Of a stretch of DNA of 17,688 bases, positions 9,045-16,165 are shown one piece after another. Below the pieces are notes generated by a model, which saw only the letters and a list, made by a program, of their open reading frames with translations, had not been told where the DNA came from and made no database searches. Origin of the DNA: JBEKJU01 sp050011095 (GTDB lineage: Bacteria > Desulfobacterota > Syntrophorhabdia > Syntrophorhabdales > WCHB1-27); contig JBEKJU010000047.1 of the NCBI GenBank assembly GCA_050011095.1, positions 1-17,688 of the forward strand, given 5' to 3'. How positions within the stretch are numbered: the stretch's first letter is position 1; each line of letters starts with the position of its first letter. The position numbers were made by a program, and so were the translations under genes.

Positions 9045-9073
9045 TGGCGGAAGTGCGTGGGAATCGAACCCAT
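9045..9073 (-). other. tRNA 3'-end fragment with selenocysteine-tRNA geometry; possible attachment site
   Basis: The minus strand reads as a T arm (stem ATGGG, loop TTCGATT, stem CCCAC, one A-C mismatch), then eight bases GCACTTCC, a G discriminator and CCA. T-stem plus acceptor strand is 13 bases (5+8). Ordinary tRNAs have 12; 13 is the geometry of bacterial tRNA-Sec, whose 3' end in E. coli also finishes CTTCCGCCA. The upstream sequence (9074 and up) has no complementary 5' acceptor strand, no anticodon arm and no long variable arm, so it is not an intact tRNA gene. Integrases that use tRNA genes leave such 3' copies at the far end of the inserted element. The fragment is seen; the Sec assignment and att role are inference. 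Confidence 0.5.
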
Positions 9074-9468
9074 ATTTCAAGGCTCTGAAACCATTGTGCC
9101 ACTTAGGATTTATGCCAATCAACATGGGCACGATGCACGATTCTGCACGACATGTGCTGAATATCCTTTGAAATCAATGGCTTTCTATCCATTATTGTTA
9201 CTCAATTATTTCACGAATGGTAAAGGACCTTACAGCCTCTGTGGGACCCGCTATTTTGCGGCGTAAATCAACAGACATCAAACGTTACGCCCCTCTCGCT
9301 GGCCGTTTTGTTCCATATCGCCCGCCGACCTCGGTCGGAAGTGACGGGAGAGCCGGGAAACGCCGGCCAAGCCCCTAAAGTCAAGCTTGCGGACAACTTT
9401 AATGGGTTTTTCCGGCTTTTGTTGACCTTGGCGACAGCCGCGCGTAACGTATGGCCCAGGAGGAACCC
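9074..9468. other. AT-richer stretch and NERD-gene leader with inverted repeats
   Basis: Composition is AT-richer than neighbours up to about 9260. GCACGA occurs three times at 9128, 9135 and 9145 in direct orientation. Further on are a CCGACC-tc-GGTCGG palindrome (9325-9338), TAAAGT (9376-9381) facing ACTTTA (9396-9401), and a 9-base inverted pair ACGTTACGC (9282-9290) and GCGTAACGT (9442-9450). No gene is supported. Confidence 0.4.
9422..9450 (+). promoter_or_regulatory. Possible promoter of the NERD gene overlapping a GCGTAACGT motif
   Basis: TTGACC (9422-9427), a 17-base spacer and a weak -10 TAACGT (9445-9450). The -10 overlaps GCGTAACGT, half of the inverted pair whose partner is at 9282. 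A start near 9457 would leave a very short leader before ATG 9469. The weak -10 fits a promoter needing an activator, but this is inference. Confidence 0.3.
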
Positions 9469-9963
9469 ATGAAAGAGGTGTTCTTTTCTGACTATCTTGA
9501 GAAAAAGGCGAAAAAGAGCCTCGCGGCCTGCGCTGCCTGGGTTGGCGTCTCCCTAACTCTTCTACTCATTGGAATTGCCGCAGGCGTCGCCGCCGTCCTT
9601 GTATCAGGGGGGATCGCTATCATGATCGCTCTTTTTGTCGCGGTCTCGCGCGGTCCCATCTATGCGACCTACCGGTGCGGAATCCGGGGCGAGCAGGCGC
9701 TCAGAGCTCATCTTCTCTCCTCTGGGCTGAATGACGAATACACCGCCTATTACAACCTCCCCTTGAACGGCAACGGCAAGGCCTCCGGCATCGACTGCGT
9801 TCTCGTCGGCCCCTCCGGGCTCTTCGTGTTTGAGGTAAAGCATCATCACGGCCTCATTCTCTATCAGGGCGGGGCTTGGGCGAGAATCAAGTTTGGTCGA
9901 ATGGGCACCCTTTACCAAGGTCGGATCGGTGATCCCTCCGGTCAGCTATACCGCAATTATTAG
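9469..9963 (+). pseudogene. NERD-domain membrane protein, N-terminal part before a frameshift
   Basis: Start chosen at ATG 9469 because AGGAGG lies six bases upstream; ATG 9451 has none. Two hydrophobic segments (residues ~20-41 and 43-60) are followed by a nuclease-related (NERD) domain: GIRGEQALRAHL (71-82), GIDCVLVGPSGLFVFEVK with Asp109, Glu122 and Lys124 resembling the D-ExK nuclease core. The frame stops at TAG 9961-9963 straight after SGQLYRN, where NERD proteins usually continue with a helix. The continuation (IIRRLKELLGQR...) is found in the +2 frame, and removing one T from AATTATT near 9957 joins the two. So this is one gene split by a single-base insertion, real or a sequencing error. 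If functional it would be a membrane-tethered NERD protein, a family suspected in DNA processing but poorly characterised. Confidence 0.8.
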
Positions 9964-10177
9964 AAGGCTCAAGGAACTGCTTGGGCAGAGAGGCGACATG
10001 TGGCTTCACGGCGCCGTCGTTTTCACGAACCCGCGGGCCGTCCTCTGCGTCGAGGGACTCAAATGGGTCAAAGCCGTTGCCGTGAGAGACCTGGGGCAGG
10101 CCCTTTCCGGAAGAATGATCCTTTCCGCCGAGCAGATAAACAGCATCAGCCTTCGCCTCGCTGCTTTCGTCAAGTAA
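9893..10177 (+). pseudogene. NERD-domain protein, C-terminal part after the frameshift
   Basis: The homologous part begins near 9957 with AIIRRLKELLGQRG and runs to TAA at 10175-10177. It supplies the C-terminal strands of the NERD domain (MWLHGAVVFTNPRAVLCVEG, then WVKAVAVRDL) and a final helix (LSAEQINSISLRLAAFVK). An ATG at 9893 opens this frame but its first 20 residues are out-of-frame reading of the upstream half and there is no ribosome binding site, so independent translation is doubtful. Together with the preceding fragment it makes a protein of about 235 residues. Confidence 0.7.
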
Positions 10178-10260
10178 TATAGGGGTAGGACAAATCCGCG
10201 GGACACCCGCAGGCGCGTCCGGAATATCTTCATTAGGCGTTTTGCCGAGCAGCGAAATCG

Positions 10261-10285
10261 ACCCGGGCATGAGCACGGGTTTTTT
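10261..10285 (+). terminator. Intrinsic terminator after the NERD gene
   Basis: ACCCG (10261-10265) pairs with CGGGT (10276-10280), with two further inner pairs, and is followed at once by a T run (10281-10285). It lies about 85 bases after the NERD stop, and separates that gene from the HD-domain gene. Confidence 0.6.
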
Positions 10286-10312
10286 GTTGCCGGAATCCGG
10301 GATACGCAAAAG

Positions 10313-10345
10313 TTACGCACGTAATATGAATTTATTAATTCATAT
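10313..10345 (+). promoter_or_regulatory. Two adjacent palindromes upstream of the HD-domain gene (putative operator)
   Basis: TTACG-CA-CGTAA at 10313-10324 directly abuts a 22-base palindrome at 10324-10345 with perfect 9-base arms (ATATGAATT and AATTCATAT) around TATT. They lie between the terminator and the ribosome binding site at 10357, where an operator would be expected. The binding protein is unknown. Confidence 0.45.
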
Positions 10346-10370
10346 CGTTTCAACAAGAAGGAGAAAAGAG

Positions 10371-12056
10371 ATGGCTACGGGCAAAGGAACGGGCATGATG
10401 GAGAGGATACTGGGCAGCCTCATGGGTCTGTCCAGCGAGGAAAGCATACTGCTTCTCCCTCGCTGGATGGAAGGAGCGGATCCTCGCCGGAAGGTTGCCA
10501 TATTTACCGCGTGGATGAACTCCGAGAAAGATATGAGGCTGAAAAGGACCCTCTTCGTCGCATGGATGGCGGCGGAAAGGAGCAATGAGAAGTTCCTCAA
10601 GGACATATGCGTCAAGGCGTCGGCCGTCTACGTGACGAAGGGCTTTGCCCGTGCCGATGCGTCGAAGATCGAGGGCTGGATGACGAAGGTGTTCGAGCGC
10701 GACATGACGCTGGCGCCGGGCGTGGTCGCGAACATGGCAAAGAACAACTTCCATATGCCGGAGGCGATGCTCCTTTTCCTGAAGAAGCTCGCGCGGAAGG
10801 TCAAGGAGAGGATACGTCTTCGACGAAGGAAAAATTCTGATGTGACCGCTCCGAGATGCCGTTCCTCTGCAACGGAAAGGCTCCTCGCTGAAGGCGCTTA
10901 CTCGCTGAATCTTCCCCTCGCTGAGACGGACAGGGCTGGCCACTCCGTTGTTCAGCCGCTCCTCCCCGGCGTCCTCGCTGAGCCTCCCTCGCTGGACTCC
11001 AGGAGGAGAATAGAAGACTACGAAACCCTCATCGCTCCGTACCGGCCTCTCCTCGCTGAAGTCGCCTCGATGGAGATCCTCGATGAGCTGCTCCGACTGC
11101 TCTATGAGGGCGGCGACGTCCCCTCGGTGGTCGGCTGGCCAGGCAAAATGTCGGATTGCGAGTACAGGAACCTGCGGGAGCATAAGCATTTCCTTGAAAT
11201 CCTCCAGGGTGTCTCCGTCTACGACCACACGTACAACGCCCTGAAGGCTGCCCTCGACGTTGCCCAAGAGGAACTGCGGCAGAGGCACGACTTCCTTCTC
11301 CCCGCCATCATCACCGCCGCCCTCGCTCATGACATAGGGAAGATCGAATCTCTGTGGGGGTCTTCCCCCGGCCGGAAACATACCCACGAATACGTGGGAG
11401 AGGTCAAGGTGGAAGAGATGCTGGCGTCCCATGGAAACGAAGTTTTCACTGAGACCGTTGTTGCCGCAGTCAGCCTCCACCACACTCTTTCCAAAGACAA
11501 CACCATTGCGAAGATCATCATGGACGCCGACGCCAGGGCGAGGAAATACGAGATCACATCGGCCGATCCTGCTTTCACCATAAAGCCCATGACCGAGTGG
11601 CTGGATTTACCGAGGTTCGCCGAAATCACCCTGCCGCATATCAACGAACTTGTCGTCAAGAACCGGAGGACCGTCTGGGACGCGATGTCCTTCGACGGCA
11701 TCGTCTACTGCACGCCGGATTACGTCCGCGATATCCTGAAGGTCCTCTCCTTCGAGAAGAAAGTCCTCGACTATCGGCTCCTCCGCCAGTCCTTCAAGAT
11801 GGACAACCGGGCGGTCCTCACCGAGTTCTCCGCAATACTGAGGAAACATGGCCATCTCGCTTACGATATCAATGAGGCGTACTTCGGCCTGAAGTTCCTC
11901 TTCCAGTCGAGCGTTCCCGACATGCGTCAGCCGGAGCTATGGGCCATTCCGGTGAAGATTGGGCTTTTCCCGGCAAAACCGTCGAAGATCGAGGAACGGA
12001 AGACGGACTACCTCAAGACTATCGTATCCGTGAGACCGGTGGCAGGCGGCGCATAA
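10371..12056 (+). CDS. HD-domain protein (putative metal-dependent phosphohydrolase)
   Basis: A 561-residue soluble protein. ATG 10371 has AAGGAG eight bases upstream, so it is preferred over the in-frame ATG 10326, which lies inside a palindrome. Residues ~280-400 are an HD domain: His286 (YDHTYNAL), His320-Asp321 (ALAHDIGK), His370-His371 (SLHHT) and Asp385/Asp387 (DADARARK), a full metal-binding set. Enzymes of this superfamily hydrolyse phosphate esters of nucleotides or second messengers; the substrate here cannot be told. The N-terminal 160 residues are helical with repeated AWM-type segments and a very basic stretch (KERIRLRRRK, ~145-154). A Pro/Leu/Ala/Glu-rich linker (170-230) follows, and the C-terminal 160 residues resemble nothing I can name, though the HD part recalls proteins with TraI-like HD domains seen on mobile elements. 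No relaxase or transfer gene is present. Confidence 0.85.
   Translation: MATGKGTGMMERILGSLMGLSSEESILLLPRWMEGADPRRKVAIFTAWMNSEKDMRLKRTLFVAWMAAERSNEKFLKDICVKASAVYVTKGFARADASKIEGWMTKVFERDMTLAPGVVANMAKNNFHMPEAMLLFLKKLARKVKERIRLRRRKNSDVTAPRCRSSATERLLAEGAYSLNLPLAETDRAGHSVVQPLLPGVLAEPPSLDSRRRIEDYETLIAPYRPLLAEVASMEILDELLRLLYEGGDVPSVVGWPGKMSDCEYRNLREHKHFLEILQGVSVYDHTYNALKAALDVAQEELRQRHDFLLPAIITAALAHDIGKIESLWGSSPGRKHTHEYVGEVKVEEMLASHGNEVFTETVVAAVSLHHTLSKDNTIAKIIMDADARARKYEITSADPAFTIKPMTEWLDLPRFAEITLPHINELVVKNRRTVWDAMSFDGIVYCTPDYVRDILKVLSFEKKVLDYRLLRQSFKMDNRAVLTEFSAILRKHGHLAYDINEAYFGLKFLFQSSVPDMRQPELWAIPVKIGLFPAKPSKIEERKTDYLKTIVSVRPVAGGA
10883..11059 (+). repeat. Cluster of CCTCGCTGA repeats inside the HD-domain gene
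   Basis: CCTCGCTGA or ACTCGCTGA occurs at 10883, 10900, 10916, 10973 and 11051, with CCTCGCTGG at 10987 (another at 10458). Four copies are read as Leu-Ala-Glu and two as Ser-Leu, so they fall in two reading frames and the repetition is of DNA, not of a peptide. Confidence 0.55.
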
Positions 12057-12140
12057 CAAATCACGTGCAGATTGCTTGCACTGCACCGGCCGGACATAAA
12101 ACGCTGAACCTCTCATCCCGCAACCCGGGACGTTCAACTG

Positions 12141-12149
12141 TGTTATAAT
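12141..12149 (+). promoter_or_regulatory. Extended -10 promoter of the DUF433/DUF5615 pair
   Basis: TG-T-TATAAT at 12141-12149 is a perfect extended -10 element. No good -35 lies 17 bases upstream, which such promoters can do without. The start point would be near 12156, about 28 bases before ATG 12184. Confidence 0.5.
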
Positions 12150-12183
12150 GAGATGATAGAAGGGCATGTTGGAGGTGACGCGT

Positions 12184-12411
12184 ATGGACTGGAGAGAGCG
12201 AATAGTGGTCGATCCCCTTGTATGTCACGGAAAAGCCTGCATCAAGGGAACCCGCATCATGGTGTCGGTTATCCTCGATAATCTCGCTAATGATGTGGAC
12301 CAGGGGGAAATCCTTAAGAGCTACCCGTCCCTCACCCCGGACGATATCAAAGCGGCCATAGCCTATGCCGCCGAGCTGTCCCGCGAGCGACTGGTGGCCG
12401 TATCGGCATAG
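12184..12411 (+). CDS. DUF433 family protein (probable antitoxin)
   Basis: A 75-residue protein of typical DUF433 form: WRERIVVDPLVCHGKACIKGTRI, then MVSVILDNLANDVDQGEILKSYPSLTPDDIKAAIAYA with a helix-turn-helix-like C-terminal half. Start at ATG 12184 is set by GGAGGTGA a few bases upstream; ATG 12166 lies ahead of that site. DUF433 proteins commonly sit just upstream of a PIN-like DUF5615 gene, as here (3-base gap), and are regarded as antitoxins by association. The DNA-binding half would fit autoregulation at the extended -10 promoter just upstream. Confidence 0.88.
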   Translation: MDWRERIVVDPLVCHGKACIKGTRIMVSVILDNLANDVDQGEILKSYPSLTPDDIKAAIAYAAELSRERLVAVSA

Positions 12412-12414
12412 GAT

Positions 12415-12777
12415 ATGCGGTTCAAGGTGGACGAGAACCTTCCGGTTGACCTCGCCGATCTCCTGACCGGGTTGGGCCATGATGCAAGAACGGTCAATGA
12501 TGAACTCCTGCAAGGAGTGAACGATCCACGTCTTATGGAGACGTGTGATCGGGAAAAGAGGATCCTGGTAACCCTCGACGTCGATTTCTCCGACATCCGG
12601 GCATACCCACCGAAAGATCACGAAGGGATCATCGTGCTGAGGGTGGGCAACCAATCCAAGCCGCACGTCATAGAGGTGTTCGGCCGTGTCTTGCCTTTGT
12701 TCACAAAGGAACGCATTCAGGGTCGCTTATGGGTCGTTGAAGAAAAAACGGTTCGGATTCGAGGCGAAGAGGGGTAG
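12415..12777 (+). CDS. DUF5615 PIN-like protein (probable toxin)
   Basis: A 120-residue protein with the DUF5615/Mut7-C-like PIN fold marks: the start FKVDENLP (Asp6-Glu7), the middle GHDARTVND and ILVTLDVDFSD with acidic residues near 54-60. PIN-fold proteins are metal-dependent ribonucleases when the acidic set is intact, as it appears to be here; activity of this subgroup is inferred from family and from pairing with DUF433. It starts three bases after the DUF433 stop, so the two are co-transcribed and probably coupled. Weak Shine-Dalgarno of its own supports coupling. Confidence 0.88.
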   Translation: MRFKVDENLPVDLADLLTGLGHDARTVNDELLQGVNDPRLMETCDREKRILVTLDVDFSDIRAYPPKDHEGIIVLRVGNQSKPHVIEVFGRVLPLFTKERIQGRLWVVEEKTVRIRGEEG

Positions 12778-12932
12778 AGTCGTGTTGGCACCCGATGGAA
12801 TGCCCGCGCAAATGGACGGCATCGTCCCCGCACAGACCGGTGAAGGAGGGACTATGCTCGCTTGTCGCCTGAGCTGGTAGTCCGCATCAATAATCGTCAA
12901 GAAGAACCGATTCGCCCCGTTACTACTTCCAC

Positions 12933-12966
12933 CTGCAACTATTTGATTTTTATGTTGAAGTTGCAG
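12933..12966. terminator. Inverted repeat between convergent genes
   Basis: CTGCAACT (12933-12940) and AGTTGCAG (12959-12966) are a perfect 8-base inverted pair with an 18-base AT-rich loop, lying between the convergent DUF5615 and HrpB genes. There is no strong T run after either arm, so a bidirectional terminator is only possible. Confidence 0.3.
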
Positions 12967-13049
12967 TTCGCACTTTCACCCATTAGAGGGCAGGAAGAAC
13001 CTGACAGCCAGGCGGCCGCGTTCGCTATTGAACCATCGAGTCTCCGCCC

Positions 13050-15587
13050 TTATTTGGTTTTGCGGGATGTCCTGTGGGTGGGCACGGCGTTCCAGGGATC
13101 GTCCGGCCAGGGATGCTTGGGATAGCGCCCCTGCAACTCCTTCTTCACCTGGGGGTAGCCGTTTTCCCAGAACCCCAACAGGTCCCGGGTGATCTGAACG
13201 GGACGCCCCGCTGGGGACAGAAGATGAACGAGGACCGCCACGCGCCCGCCTGCCACCGTGGGAGTTACGGCGAGGCCAAAGAGCTCCTGGAGTTTGACCG
13301 CCAGGATGGGCAATTCTCCAGCGGCATAGTTCAGGGCGACGGTACGGCCGCTTGGGACGGCCATCGCCGCCGGGGCCTCTTTGTCGAGGCGGTGGCTCTG
13401 CTGCCTGGAAAGCATTGCTTTCAGGGCCGGGACGAACTTGAGTCCGGCAAGCTGCTCTTTCGTGCGGATACCGGAAAGCCAGGGGGCAAGCCAGCCTTCC
13501 GGGGACGCAAGGAGGGCAACTTCCGTCATATCGGGCCAGGCATCCGTTGGGAACGTCCTTCGCAAGAGGGCGACCCTGCCCTGCAATTGCCTGACATCCT
13601 CGGTGAAAGTCAGGGAGGCAGCCCCAGAACGGACCGCTTGGCACAGGATCGGGACGACTTCTTCATCGGGGGCGGAGAAAGGCATTGCCGAGAGGGTCAA
13701 GGCCCCCAGCTTTTCGGTTATGATGGAGAAAATGCGTCCTTCCTGCCGGTCCCATTCAACCTGCCTTACGGTCCTGACATGGGACGCCAACTCCTTCCTG
13801 ATGGTCTCTTCGGTGACGGGCTCGGCCATATGGATCGTTCCTTCTGCTTTCTCGCCGCTGTCCAGATGGACGGCTACGAGAAAGGGATTTGCCCCCAGAA
13901 TACTACCTTGAGGCAGGCGTGCTCCTCTTCCCTGGGACAGCAGATACCGCACCTCCCCTTCCGCCCGTCTTTGGGCAATCCTGTCGGGATAGGCATGGAG
14001 GAGAAGCGAGGAAACAACGTCGCCTTCGTCATTACCGGCCGCCTGTCCTGCCGCTGGCGCTGCCAGCTCCCGGAGCTGCCCGGCCACCCTCTCCACGGAC
14101 CGCAAGGCGAAAGGGTCCGCGCCTGTCGGGGCCTCCTTCTTCCTTCGGTAGCGCTCGAGCATCGAGAGGCGCTCGCTGATATCGGCCCCCTTTTGTTGGT
14201 CCCTCTCACTGCGGCGTATAAAATCCCGCTCTGAAAGGAGAGCGGCAAGGTCCGCCCCAAGGTGAAGGTGTCCCGAATCCGCAGCCCTGAGGAGCAATCG
14301 CCCCAGGCGCGGATGAAGGGGAAAACGAGCCATGGCACGGCCTAGAGGGGTTGCCCTCCCGTCAGGTTTAAGGGCGTCCAAGTCGATGAGGAGACGCAGC
14401 GCGCCTTCCCACGACGCTTGCGGCGGCGGGTCGAGCCAAGCCAGGACCGAGGGGTCCGTTACCCCCCAGGCTGCAAGGTCGAGCACCAGGGAGGAAAGAT
14501 CGGAGGTGGTGATCTCCGGCGGGTCGAAGGGGACCATGGAGTCGTACACGTGGCGGCCGTAAAGACGATAGCAGGCGCCCGGCCCTAGGCGGCCCGCCCG
14601 ACCCCGGCGCTGTACGCATGAGGCCCTTGACGTCGTGACCGTCACGAGACGGTTCATGCCCGTTGCCGGGTCGTGCTGGAGCCTTCGAACCTGGCCGCTG
14701 TCGATCACCACCCGGACCCCCTCTATGGTGAGGCTCGTTTCGGCGATATTCGTCGCAAGGACGATCTTCCGCTCCGTCCCCGGCATGATGGCCCGTTCCT
14801 GCTCCGCGAAAGGCAGGTCCCCATAAAGGGGATGGAGGGAGACGGGCTTTTCCCACCCTGCGAGGACGTCCCGGAGGCTCGCCGCGGCCCGGCGGATTTC
14901 TCCCGCACCGGGCAGGAAAACGAGGATGTCTCCCGTCGTCTCCCGCAGGGCGCGGCGTGCCGCAGAGACGATGCGATCTTCGAAAGGCTGGCTCTTGTCC
15001 CTTGCCCATCCCTCATCCGGTAGAAAATGCTCCGCCACGGGAAAGCTCTCACCGTCGACCGCGATCACCGGAGCACCGCCCAGGAGGGCGGCTACGGGCG
15101 CCGTATCGATCGTCGCAGACATGACCAGAAGCTTGAGATCTTCCCGGAGGTTCTGCTGGATATCGAGGCACAGGGCCAGGGCCAGATCCGCTTGCAGGCT
15201 CCGTTCGTGGAACTCGTCGAAGATGATCATGGCGACCCCATCCAGAGCGGGGTCGTCGATGAGGCGCCGGGTGAGGATGCCTTCGGTGACCACCTCGAGC
15301 CGGGTCTCTTTAGAAATCCGGCTGTCGAAGCGGATGGTGTAGCCGATGGTTTTGCCGATTGGTTCCCCGAGGAGGTGGGCCATCCAGCGGGCTGCGGCGA
15401 CCGCCGCGATCCGCCGCGGTTCGAGCATTATGATTCGCCCCTGCGCGGGGGACAGGTCCTTCAGCAGGGCCGGGGGGACGAGCGTTGTCTTGCCCGAGCC
15501 GGGCGGGGCCTTGAGCACGACCGCCGGCCCGTTAAAGACGGCTTCTTTCAGCTCCGGAAGAATATGCTCTATGGAATAAGGGCGCAT
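13050..15587 (-). CDS. hrpB: ATP-dependent RNA helicase HrpB
   Basis: An 845-residue DEAH/RHA-type helicase of normal HrpB length. Motif I GSGKT is at residues 30-34, motif Ia LEPRRIAA (55-62), motif II DEFH (124-127), motif III SAT (157-159), motif V NIAETSLTI (280-288) and motif VI QRRGRAGR (326-333). The HrpB-specific C-terminal part is present, from ALRLLIDLDALKP onward to HPWPDDPWNAVPTHRT at the end, a conserved ending of the family. By family knowledge it is an ATP-driven RNA helicase of unclear cellular role. The ATG at 15587 fits the family N-terminus although the Shine-Dalgarno is poor; a CCCTG-ttg-CAGGG palindrome (15600-15612) covers the only purine-rich candidate and could limit initiation. 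It is a lone gene in convergent orientation to the DUF433/DUF5615 pair. Confidence 0.95.
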   Translation of the reverse strand: MRPYSIEHILPELKEAVFNGPAVVLKAPPGSGKTTLVPPALLKDLSPAQGRIIMLEPRRIAAVAAARWMAHLLGEPIGKTIGYTIRFDSRISKETRLEVVTEGILTRRLIDDPALDGVAMIIFDEFHERSLQADLALALCLDIQQNLREDLKLLVMSATIDTAPVAALLGGAPVIAVDGESFPVAEHFLPDEGWARDKSQPFEDRIVSAARRALRETTGDILVFLPGAGEIRRAAASLRDVLAGWEKPVSLHPLYGDLPFAEQERAIMPGTERKIVLATNIAETSLTIEGVRVVIDSGQVRRLQHDPATGMNRLVTVTTSRASCVQRRGRAGRLGPGACYRLYGRHVYDSMVPFDPPEITTSDLSSLVLDLAAWGVTDPSVLAWLDPPPQASWEGALRLLIDLDALKPDGRATPLGRAMARFPLHPRLGRLLLRAADSGHLHLGADLAALLSERDFIRRSERDQQKGADISERLSMLERYRRKKEAPTGADPFALRSVERVAGQLRELAAPAAGQAAGNDEGDVVSSLLLHAYPDRIAQRRAEGEVRYLLSQGRGARLPQGSILGANPFLVAVHLDSGEKAEGTIHMAEPVTEETIRKELASHVRTVRQVEWDRQEGRIFSIITEKLGALTLSAMPFSAPDEEVVPILCQAVRSGAASLTFTEDVRQLQGRVALLRRTFPTDAWPDMTEVALLASPEGWLAPWLSGIRTKEQLAGLKFVPALKAMLSRQQSHRLDKEAPAAMAVPSGRTVALNYAAGELPILAVKLQELFGLAVTPTVAGGRVAVLVHLLSPAGRPVQITRDLLGFWENGYPQVKKELQGRYPKHPWPDDPWNAVPTHRTSRKTK

Positions 15588-16165
15588 GAAATCCGTATAC
15601 CCTGTTGCAGGGAAGTAAATACTACTACAAAGACGGCCAGCCCTTCCAGCAGATGAAATCGGCCGGCACGGGCCGGGTCAATATGAAGCACTCTCGCCAT
15701 TTCTCGTGGTACTTCTTGCGAGGGGGCCTTTGGGAGGAAGTCCGCCATGCACGTGCAAGTCCTCACATCTGATTGGAGACAAGCCGTCTATGATTACCAG
15801 ATGAAAATGAGAGGGTACCTCTATCGCTGGGCCACGAAAAAAGTCGAGAATGTCCTTTGGACTTAATCGTCTTTCTTGAACAGCAAGAGACGACAAGTGA
15901 AAAAGGCACGCAGAAAACGGATTGACAATCGCGTTAAAGCCGGCGACTAACCCTGCCCGCTATACGGATTACGGGGTACCGTCATTCGATGGAGAGGCTA
16001 ACTTTAGGACTGGTACAATGACTGGGCTCGGGGCGTATCTTGAGAACTTGCAGAAGTACAGGCAGCACTCGGAAGCATATCGGTCAACGTATTGAGAAAA
16101 GGCTTCAGGCTCTTGGTCCGTCGTGGACCGGTTCTGCCCCAAATTCCCCAGCCGTGCTTCTTCGA
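15588..16165. other. Gene-poor stretch with possible degraded coding sequence
   Basis: Nearly 580 bases without a firm gene. Several forward frames read like broken coding sequence: 15747-15866, then a frame ending KKARRKRIDNRVKAGD at about 15950, then another frame (Y-T-D-Y-G-V-P-S-F up to MTGLGAYLENLQKYRQH) ending near 16086. They are in different frames and separated by stops, so a decayed gene is possible. I do not recognise the family. Confidence 0.3.
15747..15866 (+). CDS. Possible small ORF of 39 residues, unknown
   Basis: ATG 15747 is preceded by GGGAGGA about nine bases upstream. The peptide is rich in aromatic and basic residues (QVLTSDWRQAVYDYQMKMRG, then YLYRWATKKVENVLWT). Its stop is followed directly by a hairpin (15867-15893: TCGTCT and CTTG pairing with CAAG and AGACGA, loop AACAG, with a TT bulge) lacking a T run. 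It could be a small protein or the remains of a longer gene; no family is recognised. Confidence 0.25.
   Translation: MHVQVLTSDWRQAVYDYQMKMRGYLYRWATKKVENVLWT

Noticed and set aside
9045..9120. Intact tRNA gene on the minus strand
   Set aside because: A D-arm-like stretch exists upstream but the 5' acceptor strand and anticodon arm are missing, and the spacing is too short for a tRNA.
8979..9266. Forward frame of 95 codons
   Set aside because: It crosses the tRNA fragment in antisense and gives the typical KCVGIEP-type artefact peptide.
10350..11483. Minus-strand frame of 377 codons
   Set aside because: Antisense to the HD-domain gene, which has a strong ribosome site and a complete metal-binding motif set.
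13074..14234. Long forward open frame of 386 codons
   Set aside because: Antisense to the C-terminal half of HrpB, where GC-rich codon use keeps the opposite strand open.
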